A DNA stretch of 64,000 nt from Proteus vulgaris (GCF_023100685.1 NZ_CP090064.1:1736001-1800000), one strand, 5' to 3'. Shown: positions 41,995-51,478, counted from the first letter of the stretch. The notes: generated by a model from the sequence alone, not told the origin. Program-made: numbers and translations.

Positions 41995-44160
41995 TTAAAA
42001 ATTCATTCTAAATCCTGCTGTTATATATATTGGAGTTTCTATTTTATTTCCATTTTGATAGTTTATTTCTGTATAGAAAAGAGCATCATTACCTATGCTA
42101 GTTGTTAAGCCAGCACCATATTTACCAACATTTCCAGAATAATGACTATCAAATGATATATTATTAATTTCTATTTCATTATTTTTTATGAATTCACGAG
42201 ATATAGCTGCTTTTATATAAGGCTTAACACTATGGTTTGCAATAAGTAAATTGCTTTCTAATATAGTTCCTAATTCATTCTTTAAGCTATCAGCATTGTG
42301 GATGTTTGCTTTCATTCCATTATCTAATAAATAATGTGATTTACTAACATGAGAATAAATGACCTGACTGTATGGTGTGAAAGTTAATTTATTGGAAAAA
42401 TCAATAGGATAACCTATTTCTGTTGATGCTGTAACTGCATGTTGATTGTAATTCCCTTTAACTCTTCTTCCTTCATTCATATTAGTATTGATTTCACTAT
42501 GAAGATGATTAATTTTAAATAAAGAGTCTACATAAAAGCCAGAATGATCAAGCCAAGTTAAATAAATACCACCACCATAGCTGTTAATATCACCATTATT
42601 AATATTATCAAATTTGATTTTACTCTTAGTATAAGAAGTCATTAAACCAAATAACAATTGATCATTATTTATAGCTATTTTCTTATCTATACCAATTTGC
42701 ATTCCATTTAAATTTGAATGAAATTGACTATAACCTTTATCGTTCAAATGAGAATTATCATTTAAATAGCGAACCCACACACCGAGATCATTGTTATTCT
42801 CATGTAAGAAACCCATTCTTTGACGTAAATTGCTCGTCTCAACACTTAATATATGTTGCGGTGCTGAGGCCATGTTAATAACGGCTTGAGCACTATTACT
42901 TAATACAGGCTGACTAATACTAGGCTGTTTAGAGGTGTCAGGCTGTTTAGAGGTGTCAGGCTGTTTAGAGGTGTCAGGTTGTTTAGAGGTATCAGGTTGT
43001 TTAGAGGTATCAGGTTGTTTAGAGGTGTCAGGCTGTTTAGATGTGTCAGGTTGTTTAGAGGTATCAGGTTGTTTAGAGGTGTCTGGCTGTTTAGAGGTGT
43101 CAGGCTGTTTAGAGGTGTCAGGCTGTTTAGAGGTATCAGGCTGTTTGGAGGTATCAGGCTGTTTAGAAATATCCGGTTCACCAGTTTTTCCACCTACAAG
43201 ATACCATTCTGTATGACCATCATTAGTCTTGCTATTTAATTTATATTTCCAAACACCAATTTCAACATTACCACCTTTATTTAATAAATTAAAATTAGCA
43301 TCACCACTATTCACATAAACTAATTGAACATTTTTAGGGTCATATATTTCTTCTCCGATATCATTTATTTTTAAACCGAAATATCCAGTTGCATGATCTG
43401 AAATATAAATATTATCGCTTAAACCATCAGCTAAGCTACTACTTAAAATAAAAGTACCTTCACCAGCGAGTGTTTTTAATTCAAGTCGATTAAATTGCAT
43501 GCCAGAAGCATAATGACCCATTTCTAATTGGCTACTAGCTTGCATCTCTAAATTGTTAATATGAGTAATTAATTCTGGGCCTGATTTTTCTGGTCTCGGG
43601 GCATCACCATCATCACCATAAATTTCGTTCCATGTAGGTGCAATATATGTTTTACCTGCTAGTGTTAAATTTTCTATAAAGATGTTAGCTGAAGGAACAG
43701 GATCATTTTTGGATACATCAGTAGTTTCAGAATCAATGTTATCAATATATAATTTGGCATTTTTATCTATAAATAATTTGCCTATAGATGATGAATTTGC
43801 GTTCATATCAATATTACTTGTACCTGTTATTATAGTATCTTTAATCGTGGGAATACCCACATCTTTTATACCATGAGCATACATACTAATATTGGCATCA
43901 TCTTTAATAATTGTATCTATTGCTAGACTGTCGCCGTTCATTCGTAATACTGCCTCATCTTCAAGAGTAATATTTTGAATTTTGTGGTTTGTATCTATAT
44001 AAAGATTTGTTTTATTGCTATAAGTCGAATTAGATGTAATTTCATTATTAGAGAGATGACCGTCCGTTGTACTATTTTCTTTGGCATAAACCGAATTAGC
44101 GAAGAAAGATAAAAGACTAATAGTAATAATATTTTTACTAAAATGTTTATTCAGTATCAT
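41995..44160 (-). CDS. Type V autotransporter with hexapeptide repeat linker
   Basis: This 721-residue autotransporter has a signal peptide (about residues 1-26, ending VYA), a beta-helix-like passenger (about 27-320), a low-complexity repeat and a C-terminal barrel of about 270 residues that ends in aromatic MNF. The barrel includes VWVRYLND and GGGIYLTWLDH. The repeat PDTSKQ (about 14 units) separates passenger from barrel. The passenger contains no visible protease or lipase motif, so an adhesin role is more likely. Downstream is a convergent gene; it forms a single-gene unit. Confidence 0.9.
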   Translation of the reverse strand: MILNKHFSKNIITISLLSFFANSVYAKENSTTDGHLSNNEITSNSTYSNKTNLYIDTNHKIQNITLEDEAVLRMNGDSLAIDTIIKDDANISMYAHGIKDVGIPTIKDTIITGTSNIDMNANSSSIGKLFIDKNAKLYIDNIDSETTDVSKNDPVPSANIFIENLTLAGKTYIAPTWNEIYGDDGDAPRPEKSGPELITHINNLEMQASSQLEMGHYASGMQFNRLELKTLAGEGTFILSSSLADGLSDNIYISDHATGYFGLKINDIGEEIYDPKNVQLVYVNSGDANFNLLNKGGNVEIGVWKYKLNSKTNDGHTEWYLVGGKTGEPDISKQPDTSKQPDTSKQPDTSKQPDTSKQPDTSKQPDTSKQPDTSKQPDTSKQPDTSKQPDTSKQPDTSKQPDTSKQPDTSKQPSISQPVLSNSAQAVINMASAPQHILSVETSNLRQRMGFLHENNNDLGVWVRYLNDNSHLNDKGYSQFHSNLNGMQIGIDKKIAINNDQLLFGLMTSYTKSKIKFDNINNGDINSYGGGIYLTWLDHSGFYVDSLFKINHLHSEINTNMNEGRRVKGNYNQHAVTASTEIGYPIDFSNKLTFTPYSQVIYSHVSKSHYLLDNGMKANIHNADSLKNELGTILESNLLIANHSVKPYIKAAISREFIKNNEIEINNISFDSHYSGNVGKYGAGLTTSIGNDALFYTEINYQNGNKIETPIYITAGFRMNF
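42926..43178 (-). repeat. 18-base tandem repeat encoding PDTSKQ
   Basis: About 14 copies of an 18-base unit (variants of TGTTTAGAGGTGTCAGGC on the plus strand) encode PDTSKQ, the last unit PDISKQ. Units differ by a few synonymous bases. Changes in copy number would keep the frame, so the linker length could vary between strains without switching expression off. Confidence 0.95.
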
Positions 44161-44427
44161 GAAAAATAACCTTTTTATTTTTTATTGTGTAATAACTATT
44201 AAATTATTCTTAATGATCATATTGTTTGCTTTATTTATCAATTTAAATAACCTTAAAAAAATATATTTAGAATATAATCTTTCTTAAGGTGAAATCTATT
44301 AAAGAAAAATATAATTATTTAATATATATAATAATATATCTTAGGTGGGTTATTTGACTTATGGTATTTTTTATTTTAAAAGAAACACCATAAGATAAAG
44401 ATAAGAGAGTAATATAATAGCTAGTTA

Positions 44428-45075
44428 TTATATTTTAGGTGTTCTGTATACTAAAAGAGCAACAAATATAGCCCATAAGAAACTGATGACTTTGAACCAT
44501 TTAGGATATTTTTTTTGTAGAGAAAACCAGCAAAAAACAAAGGGAACCCAAAAAGTGGCAACTGCTAAAATGGCAAATTTTGTTTTATAAAACCTTTTTG
44601 CTTTGAATTCTTTTTTAACTCTTTTCTCAATTTCTTTACTATTTCTTTCTACTTCAGCTCTTTCACTATTCCATGATGGATATTTATTATCTAGCCAGCG
44701 TGTTATCCCAAATAATGAGGTGGTAATTCTATTCTTTGCATGTTGACTAGTGTCACCAGAATATCTAATTTCTTGAATAATTTGAAAAAATGAAACAGTA
44801 AGCCTGAGAAACTCATTGTCTAATTTCTCATAATGCAAAGATTTATCAGAGTTGGGGCTTTTACTTTTTTTCTCTGATCTTTCAAAACAACCGATCATTG
44901 TAGTGACTTCATCAATAGCTTTATCTGCAAATTTATTAAATTCTATTTTTTGAATTTCTTGTGGTGATGGCCCATCATCAGAAAGACTAATACTGTATGT
45001 AGTTCCCAAACCAGGAAAAATGGAGTTTCTTTTTCTTACATTGGCTTTTACGGTTCTTTTGGGATTTAGAAACAT
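44428..45075 (-). CDS. Hypothetical two-helix membrane protein
   Basis: This 215-residue protein has a soluble, basic first two-thirds and two C-terminal hydrophobic segments (about residues 166-183 and 193-210). A likely coiled region lies near EVERNSKEIEKRVKKEF. I do not recognise the family. It is the next gene upstream of the autotransporter, with about 270 AT-rich bases between them. Confidence 0.6.
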   Translation of the reverse strand: MFLNPKRTVKANVRKRNSIFPGLGTTYSISLSDDGPSPQEIQKIEFNKFADKAIDEVTTMIGCFERSEKKSKSPNSDKSLHYEKLDNEFLRLTVSFFQIIQEIRYSGDTSQHAKNRITTSLFGITRWLDNKYPSWNSERAEVERNSKEIEKRVKKEFKAKRFYKTKFAILAVATFWVPFVFCWFSLQKKYPKWFKVISFLWAIFVALLVYRTPKI

Positions 45076-45277
45076 GAATAATACCTATCTATTTTCTAAT
45101 TTATCATAAGTATGTTAATGTTTTTTCTAAAAATAAACAATGAACTATATTGCCAATGTCCTATCGATAACGTATTACTAATTATCTTTAAATGATGATT
45201 TTGTAAAACCGTGTAAGTCAGACCTTTCTGTTACTATTTTGTGCCAATATTTTCTCTTTTATAAATGGGGAATTATT

Positions 45278-45433
45278 ATGTCTACAATGAAAACAGAAGT
45301 TATTATTATTCGTTTAACAAAAAAAGAGCGTGCATTATTGGATTCAATAAAAACAGCGCCACTACTTGCAGATTGGATGAAAGAGTTAGCACTTTCTAAA
45401 TTACAAGAGCAGGATCTTTTACCTAATAAATAG
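45278..45433 (+). CDS. Small ribbon-helix-helix-like protein
   Basis: This 51-residue protein from ATG 45278 begins MSTMKTEVIIIRLTKKERALL; the strand-then-helix pattern (IIIRLTKKERALLDS) resembles small MetJ/Arc-type regulators or mobilisation accessory proteins. It has no toxin partner next to it. Upstream in-frame ATG would add a hydrophobic stretch and is unlikely. Confidence 0.5.
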   Translation: MSTMKTEVIIIRLTKKERALLDSIKTAPLLADWMKELALSKLQEQDLLPNK

Positions 45434-45976
45434 TTATTGATGCCGGTAAAAAAGGAGTTGGTCGGCAATAACCACTTTACTATTTTTAGTATAAATTTAA
45501 GGGTTACTGGAAACTGTTCAAATCATATAAAATTAAAACATTTTTGATTAAACCCATTGATTTTACAGTTTAGTATTTTTGAACAAACTTAAAGAGGTTT
45601 GAAGCTATTGTAATGAAAAATAATATCGATCTATTCTTCATAAAAAAGCCCAATGTGGCGGCATTGGGCTTAGTGACTCAAATAGATGGGTATAAATAAC
45701 TATTAGAGATCACTACAAATATAGAGAATTTATATTTTATGAGTTAACAATAAGTGCTTTTTTTTCAACAAAAAATGCGGTGATACTGCTTTTTGTCTAG
45801 TTTTAAGGTGAATTGGTGTTTTTTTATTCTTTTCTGTTTGAATTTATCTGTTTTTTGTATCTAGCTGTTTGAATAAATTAATGCTCGTTTTTATGGTGTT
45901 AGGTGCATAGTAGCAAACTCGTTATAATCCTGTCTGGGGAAAGTGCTTTAACTGAGCTCATTTTTAATTTTGGAAT
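45434..45976. other. Gene-free stretch with a minus-strand terminator
   Basis: No convincing coding region is visible. A strong hairpin at 45645-45672 stands alone; its A-run makes it a terminator on the minus strand. The sequence between it and the next gene has several T-runs and no clear ORF. Confidence 0.5.
45645..45672 (-). terminator. Orphan minus-strand terminator
   Basis: The stem AAGCCCAATG / CATTGGGCTT with a 6-base loop is followed on the minus strand by a six-T tract. No gene lies immediately upstream on that strand, so it may end a small RNA. Confidence 0.65.
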
Positions 45977-46321
45977 ATGATGATAAATAAAAACAAGATA
46001 TTACATATTGTTGAACAACAAAAAAGCGTATGCAAAAAATATGGTGTCTTACCTGAAAACCCGGAAGAGATGGTAGCAATTGCTTTAGATACCTTAAATT
46101 TAACGCCTATCTATGGAACACGTATAAAAAGATCTAAAGATGGTACGATAAGTTGGTTTTTTTATTGTGGCGAATATTGTAAAAGAGATGATTTTTACCA
46201 GGCATTACATACAGAACATTTAAACACAGTGTTACCTGAGGTAATGAAATATCTTTATCTCCCTGAAGGATATAACTTTATTATTGATAGAGATGGTTAT
46301 GAAGATGTTTGGTCAGAATAG
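45977..46321 (+). CDS. Hypothetical protein, possible immunity-like family
   Basis: This 114-residue acidic protein has a TYR-rich core (KRSKDGTISWFFYCGEYC) and C-terminus LPEGYNFIIDRDGYEDVW. The pattern 'IYCGE ... LHTEHL..VLPEV.KYL.LPEGY.FIID..GYEDVW' occurs in small orphan proteins and some predicted immunity proteins, from recall. No toxin is adjacent. I would not assign a function. Confidence 0.55.
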   Translation: MMINKNKILHIVEQQKSVCKKYGVLPENPEEMVAIALDTLNLTPIYGTRIKRSKDGTISWFFYCGEYCKRDDFYQALHTEHLNTVLPEVMKYLYLPEGYNFIIDRDGYEDVWSE

Positions 46322-46573
46322 GAAAAATTAACTAAGTATTGTTCCTTTTTATTTGCTTAAGTATAAGTAGCTTTATAAAGCCATATAACTCAATGCATTA
46401 CGTATAAAAATCATAATTAAAGTGTTTAATATAAAAATACTTAGTAATTTTTAAATTAGAAATATTAATTGATGTTAGTCTTATTTTTAACATAAAGACA
46501 ATGACAGGTTAATCAGTTTGAGTAAGACTTAAAATAGTACTTAATTCACAATTAATAAGGAAGGTAGCTATTT

Positions 46574-46795
46574 ATGTTTCCAGAATATCGTGATTTAATT
46601 TCAAAGCTTCGCCAAACAGACCCTCATTTTCGCGCTCTTTTTGATCAACACAATGAACTTGACCATAAAATAGTAAGATTGGAACATAAGGATAGAAGAG
46701 GGTATGGTGAAGAAGTTGTAGAGTTAAAAAAACAAAAATTAAGACTAAAAGAGGAAATTCATCAGATCCTCAAAAATCCACCAGAAGAAGAATAG
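46574..46795 (+). CDS. YdcH-family small protein (DUF465)
   Basis: This 73-residue, largely helical protein has EYRDLISKLRQTDPHFRALFDQHNELDHKI and a charged coiled tail, the DUF465/YdcH pattern. AAGGAAGG precedes the ATG. It is followed by a terminator at 46829-46860. Function unknown. Confidence 0.88.
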   Translation: MFPEYRDLISKLRQTDPHFRALFDQHNELDHKIVRLEHKDRRGYGEEVVELKKQKLRLKEEIHQILKNPPEEE

Positions 46796-46828
46796 CAAAT
46801 TATTATTTTATAAATAGTTAAAATATTG

Positions 46829-46860
46829 AAACCATCCTTTGTAAATCTGGGTGGTTTTTT
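46829..46860 (+). terminator. Terminator after ydcH-like gene
   Basis: The stem AACCATCC / GGGTGGTT is followed by six T. Confidence 0.8.
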
Positions 46861-46909
46861 ATATTTGAATAATACAATAAGTATAATCACTAAATTTATT
46901 TGATTAATG

Positions 46910-46931
46910 AAAGGCTACTCATGTAGCCTTT
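46910..46931. terminator. Hairpin beyond the DUF3343 gene
   Basis: A perfect stem AAAGGCTAC / GTAGCCTTT with a 4-base loop lies about 30 bases past the stop of the minus-strand gene at 46961. Confidence 0.7.
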
Positions 46932-46960
46932 CATTGTTGAGGTTTCAATAATATCTTACT

Positions 46961-47212
46961 TCAAGTTTTATCTTTCCATAGGACATCAAATTGATCTGAA
47001 TTTATTTTATAAATAACTCTAATGTTATCATTAATATAATGCTTATAAGTTTCATTATTAGAAAAATAAACAGATACTGCTAATTCACACTCAGAAGATA
47101 ATTTTCTTGGTGCATCAATTATGCTTGAGAAAAAATTATCCTTTTGGAGTTGATGGTGAAGTTTCTTGACCGCATATTGTTCATGAAAAAGAAATAAATA
47201 ATTATGCGTCAT
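46961..47212 (-). CDS. DUF3343 small protein, putative Se/S carrier
   Basis: This 83-residue protein from ATG 47212 (MTHNYLFLFHEQYAVKKLH; an ATG five codons earlier lies further inside yedE) has the DUF3343 pattern with IDAPRKLSSECELAVSVYF. DUF3343 proteins are encoded next to yedE/fdhT and are proposed sulfur or selenium carriers. The Cys in SSECELAV is the expected carrier residue. It overlaps the end of the transporter gene, so they are coupled. Confidence 0.72.
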   Translation of the reverse strand: MTHNYLFLFHEQYAVKKLHHQLQKDNFFSSIIDAPRKLSSECELAVSVYFSNNETYKHYINDNIRVIYKINSDQFDVLWKDKT

Positions 47213-48287
47213 TTTTATTAGTCTCATGGTGGTTTATTTTATTTGCGGCATAAGTATAAATAACACCAACAATGAATGTAACCAATAGACCAATAATAAC
47301 AACGAGTTTGCCATTATCTGTAACACCTGCGGGGCTTGAGGCATAAGAGAAATTATGAGCAAAAGCAGCACCTACTAACATACCTAATACACTAATTGCA
47401 GCATCGGAATTGCCTTGTCCTGCATTGGCAAGTTGGCGTAATGGACAACCAGTAATAAATACACCACAAAGGCCTACAAGCACCATAGAGAGAAAATTCC
47501 ATAGTCCATCACTATGAGCAATTGGTTGATTTTCAAACCCAAGATTAAATTTGCCTAAGTAGAGATTACCTAAGAGTACAACAAGTGTTAATGCGATTAC
47601 CCCAAGCGCCATATTATAGTTACGTGATAAAAAGACATGTTTTGCCATTCCAATAAAACAAAACCGAGTTCGTTGAATAATAAAGCCAATAATAAGTCCT
47701 GCAATAATAGACATCCATATTGGAGCATGACTTGCGCCAGGGCCTTTCACACTGGAATTAAAAATATCACTATTCCATAAGAATAAAGCAAACAGGAATA
47801 CGCATATAACTGGTAAAATAAAACCTTCTACAGGAGATTGTCGATAATTTCTGGGAAGGGAAAATCCTTTTTTTATGAATAAGCTTCCGATACCAATTCC
47901 GATTATTAATCCAACTAATCCTATTACTGCGTTTAAATCTCCCGCACCAATACGAAGTACCATTCTTAATGGACAACCTAAGAAAACTAAGCAACCGACC
48001 ATCATTAAAAAGCCCAATGTAAAACGAATAATTGGCGCTGATCCAGCTTTTGATTGAAACTCTTTGAATAGTAAAGCAGCTACAAATGAACCGAGAATAA
48101 AACCGAATATTTCAGGACGAAGATATTGTACTGTTTCAGTATTATGTAATCCCATGCTGCCCGCACTGTCACGAATAAAGCAAGCAACACAAACACCCAT
48201 ATTAGGGGGATTTCCGTTAATACCAAGAAGTAAAGCGATAGCACCAATAGCAATTCCAGATATAATTAAAACCCATTTTATAGACAT
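47202..48287 (-). CDS. yedE: YedE/FdhT-type selenium or sulfur transport membrane protein
   Basis: This 361-residue YeeE/YedE (DUF395) family inner-membrane protein has about nine to ten membrane segments. The two halves each carry a conserved Cys motif (VFLGCPLRMVLRIGAGDLNA and VFITGCPLRQLANAGQGN). Such proteins carry thiosulfate or selenium species; YedE is associated with selenium metabolism and formate dehydrogenase. The DUF3343 partner follows and overlaps. Confidence 0.87.
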   Translation of the reverse strand: MSIKWVLIISGIAIGAIALLLGINGNPPNMGVCVACFIRDSAGSMGLHNTETVQYLRPEIFGFILGSFVAALLFKEFQSKAGSAPIIRFTLGFLMMVGCLVFLGCPLRMVLRIGAGDLNAVIGLVGLIIGIGIGSLFIKKGFSLPRNYRQSPVEGFILPVICVFLFALFLWNSDIFNSSVKGPGASHAPIWMSIIAGLIIGFIIQRTRFCFIGMAKHVFLSRNYNMALGVIALTLVVLLGNLYLGKFNLGFENQPIAHSDGLWNFLSMVLVGLCGVFITGCPLRQLANAGQGNSDAAISVLGMLVGAAFAHNFSYASSPAGVTDNGKLVVIIGLLVTFIVGVIYTYAANKINHHETNKNDA

Positions 48288-48572
48288 TAAATGCCTCCGT
48301 TGGTGGGGTAACCCCCTGACTAATAGAACCTATTAAGTACGGGCAACTATATATAAGAATGAAGCATGATTCTTTTATATAGATCACGGCAAAATTAATA
48401 AACCATATAAAAACAAAATTTAAAAGTTTAAATGTTAATTTAATTAGCAATAAGTTAATAATAAATTAAATAAATTGTTGTATATAATTGTTGTGAGAGT
48501 TAAATTTTAAATTGATACAGAAATAATTAAAACCAATTTACTTTATTTTTTGTGTTTCATATGTATTTGTAA

Positions 48573-48892
48573 TTAAGAATAAAAATTTTGATAATTACCT
48601 ATGGGTTTTTTGACATAATAAGAAGATGGGAGTTTTTGAACTAAAATATTTTCGATCTTTTTGAAAAACTTATCATTTTCTGATCCGTAATAGTACGGTG
48701 AGAAAGGGTATCCTTCATTATTTAAATGTCGTCAATAAGTTTTCGTCATAAGCTTGGGTAAGAAATGTAAACCTATTTATTGATCTCTTACGTAACATTC
48801 CTAGTTCTTTAATTCCATTTTCAAGTAGAAGATCATAATGAAAGTTATCGCAAGCGTACCAGTCTATCTTATCAATTATTATTTTTACCTAT
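48573..48892 (-). pseudogene. Decayed ORF of unknown function
   Basis: On the minus strand one frame reads DWYACDNFHYDLLLENGIKE and GMLRKRSINRFTFLTQAYDE, then a one-base shift joins it to NEGYPFSPYYYGSENDKFF and VQKLPSSYYVKKPIG before a stop at 48573. No start codon is apparent. The two frames together look like the end of one protein that has lost its start and suffered an indel. I do not recognise the family. Confidence 0.5.
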
Positions 48893-49211
48893 ATTTTTTT
48901 GTGGGTATTATTTTATCGAGCATTATTTTTATACGAGCTTTATGATTAAAAAATTAAATTCTTAATTAATAAGAATAACACATTAATTTAAAAGGAATAA
49001 TTTAACATATAGAGTTAATGCTAAAAGTGACAAGCTAATTTTCAATTATCATATTTTGATTTTATTTATTATTCTAATCATTATTAGATGAAACTTTATT
49101 TTTTAATTAAGATAATACTTATCCCCATTTTACTATTTTTTGAGATAATGCCGACTTAAGAAAAATAATAGAAATTACTTTCTAACTGTTAACAATACTT
49201 AAAGGATATTT
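48893..49211. other. Gene-free AT-rich stretch
   Basis: No coding region is visible. It includes the probable promoter side of the gene at 49212 with TAAAGGATA before the ATG. Confidence 0.5.
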
Positions 49212-49493
49212 ATGAAAAAGCTTATTTTAGCATTGGGTTTATTATCAATCTCTTCTGTTGCTGTTTCTGCTGATTTATCTAAAGCATGTGAAGACTATTT
49301 TAAAGAAACAGACTCTTATGTTGAGTTAATGGCAAAAAATGATGCAACTAAAGCTCAAGCTGAAGCAATGAAAGCACAGTATGCTCAGGCGAAAGAACAA
49401 TTTGCAGCATTACCTACAGATGTTCAAGAAAGTACTTGTAAGCAAGCATTAGATTCTTTAGAACAAATGAAGAAAATATCAGCAGGTCAATAA
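49212..49493 (+). CDS. DUF5339 periplasmic protein
   Basis: This 93-residue protein has a signal peptide (MKKLILALGLLSISSVAVSA) and a short helical mature domain with two Cys (KACEDYF, STCKQAL) that could form a disulfide. This is the layout of DUF5339 periplasmic proteins, function unknown. It is followed by a terminator at 49511-49546. Confidence 0.82.
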   Translation: MKKLILALGLLSISSVAVSADLSKACEDYFKETDSYVELMAKNDATKAQAEAMKAQYAQAKEQFAALPTDVQESTCKQALDSLEQMKKISAGQ

Positions 49494-49510
49494 AGTATAC
49501 TGCGCATTAT

Positions 49511-49546
49511 AAGCCTTATATTTTTTAATAATTATAAGGCTTTTTT
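49511..49546 (+). terminator. Terminator after DUF5339 gene
   Basis: The stem AAGCCTTATA / TATAAGGCTT is followed by a T-run. Confidence 0.85.
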
Positions 49547-49979
49547 ATTTTTTATTTTTTAAATTTTAAATAATTAATTATATCTTGGTTTTTATTACCT
49601 TCCTCTTTTAAAATTACACGAATAGATAAAAACAATATAATTTGAGTCTATTTTTTAATAAAAATACTTTTACTGATATTTTTTATATTTTTGAAATTAT
49701 ATTCAGGTTAATTAGGTGGTTATATTACCCAAGAAGTATATGTAATTAATATAGATTAAATTGAACCATATAAAAAATGAATTTATATGGGTCTATTGTT
49801 AATTTTACTTATGTGGTTATAAAATTTTATTTATTGCTTTATTTTTAGCTCGATTATTTATTGGTTTTTATTTTATAAGACTATTTTTCTTTTTTTATAT
49901 AATTAATGAAAATTATTTTGTTAGTAAATGTTTTTTATGGAATAATTATTTATTCCTATTTCTTATTGATATTTATATT
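49547..49979. other. Gene-free AT-rich stretch
   Basis: Very AT-rich DNA with no ORF, hairpin or repeat that I could support. It probably holds the promoter of the lipoprotein gene at 49980. Confidence 0.5.
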
Positions 49980-50396
49980 ATGCATTATCCTTTATTTTTA
50001 TTATTTTCTATATTCATTATCGCTGGATGTAGCTCTAGCAAAGTAGCTCAAGCTAAGTTTTCTGATATACATATTGATAATCCTGAAGTTGATAATTCTC
50101 GCATTGATAGTAACACAGTTAATAATAACTTGGTTTTTATGTTAGGGAAACAGTCACGTTTTGAATTAGAGGTACAAGAAGATAATCGTAAATTCGGACA
50201 ACTTTTTAAAGTTGGTTTAAATGAGCCAAAATCATCAGTAAATAATCAATATATAAATAATGAATACTCAACAATGAAGCCTATTCAAAAAATAAGCTTT
50301 ACGATGCCAGTTCCTGAACCTATTTGGAATGAAAAAAAACAAACAGTTGAATTTAAGTGGATACAAAAGCCACATTATACTTTTGATGCTTATTAA
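49980..50396 (+). CDS. Lipoprotein of unknown function
   Basis: This 138-residue lipoprotein has a signal with lipobox IAGC (Cys near residue 17) followed by SSSKVAQAKF. The mature part is beta-rich with no recognisable domain. It is 42 bases upstream of another small lipoprotein gene in the same direction, so the two may form an operon. Confidence 0.75.
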   Translation: MHYPLFLLFSIFIIAGCSSSKVAQAKFSDIHIDNPEVDNSRIDSNTVNNNLVFMLGKQSRFELEVQEDNRKFGQLFKVGLNEPKSSVNNQYINNEYSTMKPIQKISFTMPVPEPIWNEKKQTVEFKWIQKPHYTFDAY

Positions 50397-50438
50397 TACT
50401 GTCATATCAATTTATAATTTAATTTTATACGGAAAATT

Positions 50439-50684
50439 ATGCGCATAGTAATCACTTTATTGTTATCTTTTCTATTATTAGGTTGTACAACTGATAATGT
50501 GACTTTTAGTACAGGCAATTCAGGGAGTCATAGGATAGGTAGCCCGGTGTGTTCTACATTAGTTTGCGGTAAAAACACTCGAACGCCAGGGGAACAAAAA
50601 GCCATTAATGAGGCAGTTCATGAACAACAACGGGCTATAATGCGAGGGGAGAAACCAGATCTAAAAATTATAGCTTCTTACTAA
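50439..50684 (+). CDS. Small lipoprotein of unknown function
   Basis: This 81-residue lipoprotein has signal MRIVITLLLSFLLLGC with lipobox LLGC. The mature part has two Cys (SPVCSTLVCGK) that may be disulfide-linked. It follows the lipoprotein at 49980. A hairpin at 50703-50722 lies after the stop. Confidence 0.75.
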   Translation: MRIVITLLLSFLLLGCTTDNVTFSTGNSGSHRIGSPVCSTLVCGKNTRTPGEQKAINEAVHEQQRAIMRGEKPDLKIIASY

Positions 50685-50702
50685 GTATTTATTATTATCT
50701 AT

Positions 50703-50722
50703 GCCAGTAATATCTTACTGGC
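50703..50722. terminator. Short hairpin between convergent genes
   Basis: The stem GCCAGTAA / TTACTGGC with a 4-base loop lies between the small lipoprotein gene and the convergent ATPase gene. Confidence 0.65.
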
Positions 50723-50727
50723 TGATA

Positions 50728-51267
50728 TTAAATCTTATTGATAATAAAATTAGTTCTACTCTCTATTGCTAATCTAGGTAACTCAATCAAACTATAATTA
50801 TAGTTTTTATAAACTTCTAGCATTGCTAAATAAGTTTCCTCTGCTTCTTTAATTGTTTGTTTTCTTTCTTTATCCTGCGTATAGATTTCAGGCCAAGGTG
50901 GGGCAATAAATACATTTGTTGAATAACGAAATAACATTATTGCATTGTTAAGATGTTTGGGAATGGGTAATCCACACAATAACAGATAGCCTGCAATATC
51001 GGGAAGTCCTCTATCATAGAAATAGGGAGTTTCAGCGTTGGCTGCTTCATGCCATGAACGCAATTCCCAACTTAGCATTAATTGTGCGAAAGCTTCAGGA
51101 TCGATCCATGGTAGCCCATTACCTTTGATAAGAGTTTGATCTTGTATAATGGCTCTACCTGCCTCTAAAGAACAAGAGTAGCCTTTATTTTTAAGTGCAT
51201 TAATTAACGTACTTTTTCCTGAACCTGGGCCGCCTGTTAATATAATGCGATATGGTTTTTTAGACAT
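50728..51267 (-). CDS. AAA_28-type ATP/GTP-binding protein
   Basis: This 179-residue P-loop protein has Walker A GGPGSGKST (about residues 11-19) and an acidic PYFYDRGLPDIAGYL block, the AAA_28 pattern seen in small kinase-like or NadR-like proteins. The substrate is unknown. It stands alone, convergent with the small lipoproteins. Similar single genes occur in many Enterobacterales. Confidence 0.85.
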   Translation of the reverse strand: MSKKPYRIILTGGPGSGKSTLINALKNKGYSCSLEAGRAIIQDQTLIKGNGLPWIDPEAFAQLMLSWELRSWHEAANAETPYFYDRGLPDIAGYLLLCGLPIPKHLNNAIMLFRYSTNVFIAPPWPEIYTQDKERKQTIKEAEETYLAMLEVYKNYNYSLIELPRLAIESRTNFIINKI

Positions 51268-51423
51268 AACAATTCCTAAAAATTTTTATTGTTAACAGAA
51301 TAAAAAATGAGGTTTTTTTGAAGGGATAGAGAGAATGAGAATAGTGAAAATGTAGTAATAAAAGATAAACTCTAGGAATAATAACATAAAAAAATAAAAA
51401 TTATAATTAATATTTTCTAAATA

Positions 51424-51455
51424 AAAAATAGTGTAACTAAATACACTATTTTTTA
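51424..51455 (-). terminator. Terminator after the 252-residue lipoprotein gene
   Basis: The stem AAAAAATAGTGTA / TACACTATTTTTT with a 6-base loop lies downstream of the minus-strand lipoprotein gene. Confidence 0.75.
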
Positions 51456-51478
51456 TAAGAGATAATTAATGGTTAATA

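Noticed and set aside
42926..43178. CRISPR array
   Set aside because: The 18-base units are contiguous with no spacers and encode a protein linker.
42935..43239. Plus-strand repetitive open frames over the autotransporter repeat
   Set aside because: The 18-base repeat keeps every frame open; the minus-strand frame continues into a complete autotransporter, so these are artefacts.
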